64,000 nucleotides of DNA from Staphylococcus pragensis. GTDB taxonomy: Bacteria; Bacillota; Bacilli; Staphylococcales; Staphylococcaceae. This document shows positions 57,067 through 64,000 of the stretch, piece by piece. The stretch is from contig NZ_SRPJ01000008.1 in assembly GCF_004785665.1 (NCBI RefSeq), positions 1 through 64,000 of the forward strand, in the 5' to 3' direction. Within the stretch, counting starts at the first letter, position 1, and each line of letters starts with the position of its first letter. A program made the position numbers and the translations under genes. The notes below the pieces were generated by a model. That model was given only the letters and a program-made list of their open reading frames with translations. It did not search any database and was not told where the DNA came from.

Positions 57067-58250
57067 TATTTGATTTGCCCCTTTATATGAGAGTGCTGCT
57101 GAACAACATCATCAAACAATCCCTTATTTTCAATTAATTCTAAGCCCATTAAAGCTATTATTTTAGCACCTCTAATTAATGCTTGATCACCATGAACACT
57201 TGCAGCTGCTTCTCTAAATCGATGCGTGTGACCAACTAAATTTCTAGACCCAATCTTCACGTGAGGGTGAATCGTAGGTACTATATGACTGACATTACCC
57301 GTATCTGTAGAACCGAAACCAAAATCATCATGACTTACATCTTCGCCTACTTCATTCGCATATTTTTCGAAAAGTTGATCGAGTTTAGGCGTCTTAATAA
57401 ACTCATTCACACCATTTTGTATAGGTCCAAATTCATAATCACATCCTGTTTGAATCGCAGCACCTCTAGCAATTTGATTGACTTTTTCAGTTAACACATC
57501 TAACTCTTTACGCGTTCTCGCACGTGTATAGAATCGTGCATGTGTAAAGTCAGGTATAATATTTGCCGCTTTACCTCCATCAAGAATGACACCATGCACA
57601 CGTTGACCTTTCTTAATGTGTTGTCTCAGTTGCGCAACACCATTAAAGTAAGAAATCATAGCATCCAAAGCGTTCAATGCCTCGTCTGCATTTTCAGAAG
57701 CATGTGCGCTCTTACCATAAAATTTAATATCTAATACATCAACGGCTAATGTATTAATAGTTGGATATGTTTCATTACCAGGATGAATCATTAACGCTAT
57801 GTCTATATCATTAATAACGCCTGCTTTCACATAGGAAGCTTTAGCACTACCATTCTCGCCACCTTCTTCAGCTGGACACCCTAGAACAACCACTTTACCT
57901 CCAACATTGTCGACAACTTGTTTCAACGCTGAACCTGCTAATACGCTTGATGTACCTATAATATTATGACCACATGCGTGACCTAATCCAGGTAACGCGT
58001 CATATTCAGCTAAATAACCAATTGTTGGTCCCTCTTTCTCCGAATCATAAGTAGCAATAAAACCTGTAGCATGCCCAGCGATATCCGTCTCTATGTCAAA
58101 TCCATTTTCTTTTAATTTATCAATCAATGTTCTTGAGGCAAATATTTCCTCATTACCTAATTCAGGGCGTTCATGGATTCGATGACTAATTTCAACATAA
58201 TCATATTTTTTATTCTCTATATAATCTAAAATTTCTTGTTTATTACTCAT
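57066..58250 (-). CDS. M20 family amidohydrolase (AbgB/HipO-like)
   Basis: This 394-residue dinuclear metal amidohydrolase shows the metal-binding HACGHNIIGTSSVLAG, the acidic pair in GCPAEEGGENGSAKA and the lid domain after KFYGKSAHASENADEA. Relatives cleave N-acyl amino acids or p-aminobenzoyl-glutamate. ATG 58250 has AAGGGAG ten bases upstream and fits the conserved SNKQEILDYIE start. It is the first gene of a coupled pair with the ATP-grasp gene. The substrate is unknown. Confidence 0.87.
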   Translation of the reverse strand: MSNKQEILDYIENKKYDYVEISHRIHERPELGNEEIFASRTLIDKLKENGFDIETDIAGHATGFIATYDSEKEGPTIGYLAEYDALPGLGHACGHNIIGTSSVLAGSALKQVVDNVGGKVVVLGCPAEEGGENGSAKASYVKAGVINDIDIALMIHPGNETYPTINTLAVDVLDIKFYGKSAHASENADEALNALDAMISYFNGVAQLRQHIKKGQRVHGVILDGGKAANIIPDFTHARFYTRARTRKELDVLTEKVNQIARGAAIQTGCDYEFGPIQNGVNEFIKTPKLDQLFEKYANEVGEDVSHDDFGFGSTDTGNVSHIVPTIHPHVKIGSRNLVGHTHRFREAAASVHGDQALIRGAKIIALMGLELIENKGLFDDVVQQHSHIKGQIK

Positions 58251-58448
58251 AAAATCATAACTCCCTTTTATAGCCGAAATTAACCTCATATTAAAAGCTA
58301 TATTTAAGTATTGGTTTAATCGTATTCAAATGAATTATTACCTATTTTATCGGATTTAATATCTATTGTCATTATATTTACAAAATTTTCTCACAATATT
58401 TTTTAAGGAAAATTTAAGCATTGGGAGTACGGGTTCAGTTAGCAAAAA

Positions 58449-58477
58449 TTGTAAATACTGGACGCTCTTGTTACAAT
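58449..58477 (+). promoter_or_regulatory. Sigma-A promoter of luxS
   Basis: TTGTAA (58449-58454), a 17-base spacer and TACAAT (58472-58477). The predicted leader is about 43 bases and no riboswitch fold is evident in it. Confidence 0.6.
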
Positions 58478-58526
58478 CAATTTATTGATGAAACTAAAAT
58501 GATTGTCTTATTTAGGAGGAACATAT

Positions 58527-58997
58527 ATGCCAAAAATGAACGTTGAAAGCTTTAACTTAGATCACACTAAAGTCGTTGCACCATTTGTACGCTTAGCAGG
58601 TACAATGGAAGGTTTAAATGGTGATGTTATTAAAAAATATGATATCCGCTTCAAACAACCTAATAAAGAACATATGGAAATGCCTGGTTTACATTCTTTA
58701 GAACATTTAATGGCTGAAAATATTAGAAATCACACTGATAAAGTCGTTGATTTAAGTCCAATGGGTTGTCAAACAGGTTTCTACGTATCATTTATTAACC
58801 ATGATGATTACGATGATGTTTTAAATATTATTGAAAAAACATTACACGATGTTTTAAAAGCTACTGAAGTACCTGCTTGTAATGAAGTACAATGCGGATG
58901 GGCTGCAAGCCACTCATTAGAAGGTGCTAAAGAAATTGCTCAAGCATTCTTAGACAAACGTGATCAGTGGAACGACGTATTCGGAGAAGGTAAATAA
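58527..58997 (+). CDS. luxS: S-ribosylhomocysteine lyase LuxS
   Basis: LuxS (156 aa) splits S-ribosylhomocysteine into homocysteine and DPD, the precursor of autoinducer-2. The iron ligands are His56 and His60 in [10 protein letters not shown] and Cys123 in [12 protein letters not shown]. Catalytic Glu59 and the CQTGFY cysteine (Cys81) are present. ATG 58527 has GGAGGA eight bases upstream, and the longer frame to 58503 was rejected. It is monocistronic with its own promoter and terminator. Its partner pfs is not in the window. Confidence 0.97.
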   Translation: MPKMNVESFNLDHTKVVAPFVRLAGTMEGLNGDVIKKYDIRFKQPNKEHMEMPGLHSLEHLMAENIRNHTDKVVDLSPMGCQTGFYVSFINHDDYDDVLNIIEKTLHDVLKATEVPACNEVQCGWAASHSLEGAKEIAQAFLDKRDQWNDVFGEGK

Positions 58998-59016
58998 TTA
59001 AATTAATTAAAGAAAA

Positions 59017-59054
59017 CACCGCTTCTTAATGATTAAAGAAGCGGTGATTTTTTA
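59017..59054 (+). terminator. Terminator after luxS
   Basis: A perfect 11-bp stem CACCGCTTCTT/AAGAAGCGGTG (59017-59027 with 59036-59046) with an 8-base loop is followed by ATTTTTTAG. Confidence 0.92.
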
Positions 59055-59127
59055 GGTTTTGCATACATTTTTAATTTAAAATTGCATAAAATTCTCATAT
59101 TTTAGTAAGAACCTTATGCTAATGATT

Positions 59128-59196
59128 AATGAACTTAAGCGTTCACACACTTAATTAAGCAGTTCTAAAATGGATAATAGAGTATTTCTAAGTTGT
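59128..59196. repeat. Degenerate partial copy of the adjacent palindromic repeat
   Basis: This stretch aligns with 59205-59268 over about 65 bases with many matches. Shared blocks include AATGA-CTTAAGCG versus AATGAGCCTAAGCG and GCAGTTCTAAAATGGATAA versus GGCGTTCTAAGATAGATAA. It looks like a decayed older insertion of the same element. It is part of the 417-base gap 58998-59414, which also holds the luxS terminator and the palindrome but no gene. Confidence 0.55.
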
Positions 59197-59233
59197 GTAT
59201 TAATAATGAGCCTAAGCGCTAAAGCACTTATGT

Positions 59234-59371
59234 AAGGCGTTCTAAGATAGATAACGAAACGTAGTTGCGAAGACTCCTAGGGGAACAGTGCCAGTCGAAG
59301 ACCGAGGCTGAGACGACACCCCAGGAACGCGTAGCAACTTAAGTGAGTGACTATCTATCTTAGAACGCCTT
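59234..59371. repeat. 138-base palindromic intergenic repeat (REP/MITE-like)
   Basis: The ends are a perfect 20-bp inverted repeat (59234-59253 with 59352-59371). Inside are nested imperfect arms (AGTTGC with GCAACT, TCCTAGGGG with CCCCAGGA) around a GC-rich core containing GAAGACTCCTAGGGGAACAG and GGCTGAGACGACACC. It has no ORF. The core resembles, from memory, extragenic palindromes common in Bacillaceae (GACTCCTGCGGGA-type). It probably forms a long cruciform or RNA hairpin. Confidence 0.85.
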
Positions 59372-59414
59372 TAAATGAGCATCCATTTATATTTATATGA
59401 ATTTAAAGTTCTAC

Positions 59415-59765
59415 TTATAATTTTTTAATAAGCCCCATTAATACAAATTGGAATGGTAATCTTAAATATAATGCCCATGTAGGTACTTGTTTATCGCCTA
59501 AAGGCAATTTTTTACGTGCCATATAAATATTAGCAGGAAGAACTGATAATAAGAATAAGTTCATACCTTTCTTCAACCAATCTGCTGGACGCTTAATTAA
59601 TAACATAATGCCAAAGAAAATTTCAAAGACACCTGTGACTAACACTGCTGTTTTTTGTAATGGCAAATAGTCTGGCACGATATTTCTAAATTGACGTTCA
59701 TTAGTAAAATGTAAAACGCCAGCCGTACCAAACGCTAAACCAAGTAAATATCGAAAGAATTTCAT
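59415..59765 (-). CDS. DoxX-like membrane protein
   Basis: This 116-residue protein has four predicted hydrophobic helices. It resembles the DoxX/DUF417-type small membrane family (LLGLAFGTAGVLHFTNERQF, VLVTGVFEIFFGIMLL). Its start shares one base with the deoB stop (TAATG), so it is translated behind deoB, although no link to nucleoside metabolism is obvious. The function is unknown. A palindromic repeat lies 44 bases downstream. Confidence 0.82.
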   Translation of the reverse strand: MKFFRYLLGLAFGTAGVLHFTNERQFRNIVPDYLPLQKTAVLVTGVFEIFFGIMLLIKRPADWLKKGMNLFLLSVLPANIYMARKKLPLGDKQVPTWALYLRLPFQFVLMGLIKKL

Positions 59766-60952
59766 TAACGTTCAACTCCCATTTCTTTCAAATAACTTTT
59801 ACCGAATTCTGGTAATTCTACGTTGAAATTATCTGCGATAGTTGCCCCAATAGAACTAAATGTAGTATCACCTGATAATTCATGATATTCCTTAATTTTA
59901 GGGCTAAACATTAATACTGGAATATATTCACGCGTATGATCCGTACCATCAGCAATTGGATCATTACCATGGTCAGCAGTAATGATGACTAAATCATCTT
60001 CTTGTAAGTTTTCAATTAATTCTGGTAAGCGTTCATCGAAATCTTTAATCGCTTGCGCATACCCTTCTTTATCACGACGGTGACCATATAATGCATCAAA
60101 GTCAACTAAGTTTAAGAAACTAATACCATTGAAGTCTTTCTTAACTACTTCAATCAGTTGGTCCATGCCGTCCATATTATTTTTTGTACGTATCGCTTCA
60201 GTAACACCTTCACCATCATAAATGTCATTAATTTTACCAATTGCAATAACATCATAATCATTGTCTTTAAGACTATTCATAACTGTTTTACCAAATGGTT
60301 TTAATGCATAATCATGACGATTAGATGTACGCGTGAAGTTACCTGGTTCACCAATGTATGGGCGAGCAATGACACGTCCAATTAAATATTTAGGATCTTT
60401 CGTTAACTCACGAACCTTTTCGCAAATATCGTAAAGTTCTTCTAATGGAATAATATCTTCATGCGCTGCAATTTGTAGCACAGGATCGGCGCTCGTGTAA
60501 ACGATTAAATCGCCAGTCTTCATTTGATGTTCACCAAGTTCGTCAATAATTGCAGTACCTGAAGCAGGTTTATTTGCTACAACTTTGCGTCCAGTCATTG
60601 ATTCAATTTCTTGAATTAATTCATCAGGGAAGCCATTAGGATATACTTTAAATGGTTGCATAATGTTAAGCCCCATAATCTCCCAGTGACCTGTCATTGT
60701 ATCTTTACCTACTGAAGCTTCACTTAATTTAGTATAGAACGCTCCTGATTGTTCTACTTTATTTACAACGGGTAGATCATCAATATTACCTAAACCTAAA
60801 CGCTGTAAATTAGGCAACTCTTGATTGAAACCTTCTAGTGTATGTTTAAGTGTATGTGATCCTTCATCGTTAAATGCTGCAGCATCAGGTCCTTCACCTA
60901 TACCTACTGAGTCCATAACTATTAAGTGTACTCGTTTAAAAGGTGTCGTCAT
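59765..60952 (-). CDS. deoB: Phosphopentomutase
   Basis: DeoB (395 aa) interconverts (deoxy)ribose 1- and 5-phosphates. Alkaline-phosphatase-fold metal sites are in [27 protein letters not shown] with the phosphothreonine site, [13 protein letters not shown] and ITADHGNDP. It acts between nucleoside phosphorylases (pdp, deoD) and DeoC. It begins 12 bases after pdp and is coupled to the DoxX-like gene. Confidence 0.97.
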   Translation of the reverse strand: MTTPFKRVHLIVMDSVGIGEGPDAAAFNDEGSHTLKHTLEGFNQELPNLQRLGLGNIDDLPVVNKVEQSGAFYTKLSEASVGKDTMTGHWEIMGLNIMQPFKVYPNGFPDELIQEIESMTGRKVVANKPASGTAIIDELGEHQMKTGDLIVYTSADPVLQIAAHEDIIPLEELYDICEKVRELTKDPKYLIGRVIARPYIGEPGNFTRTSNRHDYALKPFGKTVMNSLKDNDYDVIAIGKINDIYDGEGVTEAIRTKNNMDGMDQLIEVVKKDFNGISFLNLVDFDALYGHRRDKEGYAQAIKDFDERLPELIENLQEDDLVIITADHGNDPIADGTDHTREYIPVLMFSPKIKEYHELSGDTTFSSIGATIADNFNVELPEFGKSYLKEMGVER

Positions 60953-60964
60953 AATGAAACACTC

Positions 60965-62266
60965 CTACTCTGTAATAATTTTATGAATTAAATTTGGTGC
61001 AGTCGCTTGGTCTTTAATTGTAATGCTTTCATCAAGTTTAGCAATCACGTCATCAATATTTTCTTGATTACTATGAATCGTTAATAATGAGTCACCTTTA
61101 TTGACACTGTCGCCTACTTTTTTATTTAATACAATACCTACACTTAAGTCGATATCGTCTTCTTTAGTCTGTCTACCAGCACCTAACATCATTGATGCTA
61201 CACCAATTTCATTAGCAATTAATTCTGCCACTACACCGCTCGTTTTTGCTTTATAATCAATATGATATGTCGCAGTTGGTAACTTTTCAGGCGCATCTAC
61301 TACTGATGCATTGCCACCTTGATTCTCTAAAAATGTCTTAAATTTAGCTAATGCCGAACCATCTTTAATTGCATCCAATAATAGTTGACGTGCTTGTTCA
61401 AGCGAGTCAGCTTTACCCGCAAGTACTACCATTTGTGAACCTAAAGTTAATACTAATTCAGTTAAGTCTTCAGGACCTTCGCCTTTTAGTGTATCAATGG
61501 CTTCTTTTAATTCTAAAGCGTTACCAATTGCACGACCTAAAGGTTGGCTCATATCTGAAATAATTGCCATTGTATTTCTACCAACATTATTACCGATACT
61601 TACCATAGCATGTGCTAAATTCTCAGCATCAGCAATTGTCTTCATAAATGCACCATTACCCGTTTTAACGTCTAATACAATAGCGTCAGCACCTGCAGCA
61701 ATCTTTTTACTCATAATAGAAGAAGCGATTAATGGAATAGAATTTACTGTACCAGTGACATCTCTTAAAGCATATAATTTTTTATCTGCTGGAGTTAAGT
61801 TACCAGATTGTCCGATAACAGCAACTTGATTATCATTTACGAGTTTAATAAATTCCTCTTCTGAAATTTCTACGTGGAAACCTTCAATCGATTCAAGTTT
61901 ATCTATCGTACCACCCGTATGACCTAAGCCACGTCCACTCATTTTAGCAACTGGCACGCCTACTGCTGCAACTAACGGTGCTAGTACGAGTGTTGTGGTA
62001 TCACCAACACCGCCTGTTGAATGTTTATCTACTTTCACACCATTAATTTGAGATAAATCTATAACGTCTCCTGAATTAACCATCGCCATTGTTAAAGCTG
62101 CACGTTCTTCATCATCCATATCTTGGAAGTAAATTGCCATCGCTAGACTTGAGGCTTGATAGTCTGGAATATCCCCTTTAGTATATCCCTCTACGAAGAA
62201 TTCAATTTCTTCTTTTGTTAAAGCTTTCCCATCACGTTTTTTCTCAATGATATCTACCATTCTCAT
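60965..62266 (-). CDS. pdp: Pyrimidine-nucleoside phosphorylase
   Basis: This 433-residue enzyme releases uracil or thymine and (deoxy)ribose 1-phosphate from pyrimidine nucleosides. The phosphate-binding [20 protein letters not shown] signature, the [12 protein letters not shown] motif and the C-terminal biotin-like fold are present. It lies between deoC and deoB on the same strand. Free uracil can be captured by Upp encoded at 37.4 kb. Confidence 0.97.
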   Translation of the reverse strand: MRMVDIIEKKRDGKALTKEEIEFFVEGYTKGDIPDYQASSLAMAIYFQDMDDEERAALTMAMVNSGDVIDLSQINGVKVDKHSTGGVGDTTTLVLAPLVAAVGVPVAKMSGRGLGHTGGTIDKLESIEGFHVEISEEEFIKLVNDNQVAVIGQSGNLTPADKKLYALRDVTGTVNSIPLIASSIMSKKIAAGADAIVLDVKTGNGAFMKTIADAENLAHAMVSIGNNVGRNTMAIISDMSQPLGRAIGNALELKEAIDTLKGEGPEDLTELVLTLGSQMVVLAGKADSLEQARQLLLDAIKDGSALAKFKTFLENQGGNASVVDAPEKLPTATYHIDYKAKTSGVVAELIANEIGVASMMLGAGRQTKEDDIDLSVGIVLNKKVGDSVNKGDSLLTIHSNQENIDDVIAKLDESITIKDQATAPNLIHKIITE

Positions 62267-62324
62267 CGTTCTGAACCCCTTTCTATAATGTTGTTTACTC
62301 TAATTGCTGTCTTTTTCCTGAAAA

Positions 62325-62987
62325 TTAATAATCAGAATCAGATTCTAAACCTTTGATAATTTGTACACCTGCACTAGCACCAATACGTGTAGCACCAGCA
62401 TCAATCATCTTATTGAAATCTTCAAGGTTACGTACACCGCCAGAAGCTTTCACTTCTAAATCATCACCCACTGTATCTTTCATCAATTTCACATCTTCAG
62501 GTGTAGCACCGCCTCCAGCGAAACCTGTTGATGTTTTAACAAAGTGAGCGCCTGCTTCTTTAGCTAATTCAGAAGCTTTTACTTTCTCTTCATCCGTTAA
62601 TAAAACTGTTTCGATAATGACTTTAACTGTTTTACCACTAGCAGCGTTAACAACTTCTTGAATATCTTTTTTAACATCATCGTAACGTTTATCTTTAAGC
62701 GCGCCTACATTGATAACCATGTCAATTTCTGATGCACCGTTATCAATAGCATTCTTAGTTTCGAACACTTTAGTTTCTGTAGTTGTAGCACCTAAAGGGA
62801 AACCAATCACTGTACAAACTAATACATCAGAACCGTTTAATTGTTCAGCTGAGTATTTAACATGTGTTGGGTTAACACAAATTGATTTAAAACCATATTC
62901 CTTAGCTTCTTTAATGATGTTATCAATTTGTTCACGTGTAGACTCAGGCTTTAATAATGTGTGATCGATATATTTTGCGTAATTCAT
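62325..62987 (-). CDS. deoC: Deoxyribose-phosphate aldolase
   Basis: DeoC (220 aa) splits deoxyribose 5-phosphate to glyceraldehyde 3-phosphate and acetaldehyde. The Schiff-base lysine is in [15 protein letters not shown], and the proton-relay Asp and Lys lie in CTVIGFPLG and [10 protein letters not shown]. It is the first gene of the leftward deoC-pdp-deoB operon. The 145-base divergent region to deoD is AT-rich and should hold both promoters. The aldehyde it makes could be a substrate for an aldehyde dehydrogenase, a loose inference. Confidence 0.97.
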   Translation of the reverse strand: MNYAKYIDHTLLKPESTREQIDNIIKEAKEYGFKSICVNPTHVKYSAEQLNGSDVLVCTVIGFPLGATTTETKVFETKNAIDNGASEIDMVINVGALKDKRYDDVKKDIQEVVNAASGKTVKVIIETVLLTDEEKVKASELAKEAGAHFVKTSTGFAGGGATPEDVKLMKDTVGDDLEVKASGGVRNLEDFNKMIDAGATRIGASAGVQIIKGLESDSDY

Positions 62988-63132
62988 AATTTAGTCCTCC
63001 AATATGTTGTTAATAGTTATCTTTGTGCCTATTTTTCAAAATAGCCCTTCACTTATATAGTACAAAAATTCGCAAAAAAGTTAAACAAATGTTATCTTAA
63101 TCTTAACTATGGATATTAAGGAGAAGATAGGA

Positions 63133-63843
63133 ATGACAAATGGTACACCTCATATTCAACCTAAAGGAACTAAAATTGCAAAAACAGTTTTAATGCCTGG
63201 CGACCCTTTACGCGCAAAATATATTGCTGACAACTTCTTAGAAAATGTTGAACAATTTAACGAAGTTCGTAATATGTTTGGCTACACTGGCACATATAAA
63301 GGTAAAGAAATTTCAGTTATGGGTTCAGGTATGGGTATTCCTAGTATCGGAATTTACTCTTATGAGCTATATAACTTCTTTGATGTAGAAACAATTATTC
63401 GCGTAGGTTCATGTGGCGCATTACAAGAAGACGTCAATTTATACGATGTCATTATTGCACAAGCCGCTTCAACAAACTCAAACTATGTGGATCAATTTAA
63501 TATTCCAGGCCACTTTGCACCAATTGCAGACTTTGAATTAGTTACAAAAGCTAAAAAAGCTGCAGATGATATTGGCGCAACAACTCATGTAGGTAATGTT
63601 CTTTCATCAGATACTTTCTATAACGCTGATGCTACATTTAATGATAGTTGGCACAAAATGGGTATTCTAGGTATTGAAATGGAATCAGCTGGCTTATATT
63701 TAAATGCTATCAGCGCTGGTAAAAAAGCATTAGGTATTTTCACAGTAAGTGACCATATTTTAAGAGATGAAGCCACTACTGCTGAAGAGCGTCAAACTTC
63801 ATTCACTCAAATGATGGAAATCGCTTTAGAAATTGCTGAATAA
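63133..63843 (+). CDS. deoD: Purine-nucleoside phosphorylase DeoD-type
   Basis: This hexameric PNP (236 aa) cleaves purine (deoxy)nucleosides with phosphate. Motifs are MPGDPLRAKYIADNFLE, VMGSGMGIPSIGIYSYELY, the MESAGLYLNA substrate loop and the TVSDHI catalytic Asp. I chose ATG 63133, which has AAGGAG nine bases upstream. The upstream ATG at 63109 lies before that ribosome site. It is divergent from deoC and shares the nucleoside salvage role. Confidence 0.95.
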   Translation: MTNGTPHIQPKGTKIAKTVLMPGDPLRAKYIADNFLENVEQFNEVRNMFGYTGTYKGKEISVMGSGMGIPSIGIYSYELYNFFDVETIIRVGSCGALQEDVNLYDVIIAQAASTNSNYVDQFNIPGHFAPIADFELVTKAKKAADDIGATTHVGNVLSSDTFYNADATFNDSWHKMGILGIEMESAGLYLNAISAGKKALGIFTVSDHILRDEATTAEERQTSFTQMMEIALEIAE

Positions 63844-63865
63844 ACTTTTTATTTAAAATAAAAAT

Positions 63866-64000
63866 GGGAGTGGGACAGAAATTAAATAAATTTCGTCGTC
63901 CAACCCCAGCTTGCTTTATTAGTGGAATTTCTTAATGAAATTCTCTGTGCTGGGGCCCCGCTCCCCGGCAAGGCTGACTAGATTTGAAAAAAGCTTGATT
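63866..64000. repeat. STAR-like intergenic repeat, copy B (cut by window end)
   Basis: This begins GGGAGTGGGACAGAAATTA, 23 bases after the deoD stop, and runs off the right edge. It is the reverse-orientation partner of copy A at 26963-27096, with only about four differences over 135 bases. It has the STAR core TGTGCTGGGGCCCCG on the plus strand. Confidence 0.88.

Noticed and set aside
58290-58526. SAM or other riboswitch upstream of luxS
   Set aside because: No conserved riboswitch landmarks are present, and the predicted promoter leaves only about 43 bases of leader.

Overview
The window is a core-genome segment of a low-GC Firmicute, almost certainly a Staphylococcus. The evidence is gene order and content: rsbUVW-sigB next to mazEF, alr and acpS; cshA-murF-ddl; csoR-csoZ; a thi operon with tenA; sceD; two murA paralogues; a type B L31 gene; luxS. 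Protein sequences are very close to S. aureus orthologues as I remember them but clearly not identical, so a coagulase-negative species is likely. I cannot name the species from sequence alone.

Layout. 1-381: 5' end of a 16S rRNA gene read leftwards, preceded by tRNA-Gly and tRNA-Leu and tandem strong promoters. 685-11137: a leftward block of sprT, tex, sigB-rsbW-rsbV-rsbU, mazF-mazE, alr, acpS and three membrane PH-domain proteins (general stress response, toxin-antitoxin, D-alanine and acyl-carrier supply). 11267-17107: cshA, murF and ddl leftwards, then rodA rightwards (RNA decay and cell wall). 17167-20312: a 45-codon ORF, csoZ-csoR, cls and an HD hydrolase. 20377-24444: yidC and thiE-thiM-thiD-tenA under a TPP riboswitch. 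24541-27096: sceD with a WalR-type site, an ssbB-like ssb divergent from ywpF, a 34-codon membrane ORF and a STAR-like repeat. 27128-39886: fabZ, murA, ywzB, the complete F1Fo ATP synthase operon atpIBEFHAGDC, wecB/mnaA, upp, glyA and a DUF436 gene, all leftwards. 39996-46219: ywlE, ywlC, prmC, prfA, tdk, rpmE2 and rho. 46220-51422: aldehyde dehydrogenase, an HxlR regulator, murA2/murZ, fba and a DUF2529 gene. 51487-55838: pyrG with a reiterative-transcription-type attenuator, rpoE (delta), a double GNAT protein and coaW. 55867-59371: a translationally coupled ATP-grasp/M20 pair, luxS, and a long palindromic repeat. 59415-64000: a DoxX-like gene, deoB, pdp and deoC leftwards, deoD rightwards (nucleoside salvage), then an inverted second copy of the STAR-like repeat running off the end.

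Most genes are housekeeping and look intact. I saw no prophage, transposase, CRISPR array or pseudogene. The interest lies in the regulatory DNA and repeats: the pyrG attenuator, the TPP riboswitch with a readable terminator/antiterminator switch, an exact WalR motif before sceD, a sigma-B promoter inside the rsb operon, terminators separating mazEF from rsbU, paired STAR-like elements and a 138-base palindrome. The ATP-grasp/M20 pair and two very small ORFs are the least explained coding features. I did not find a convincing new multi-gene system.
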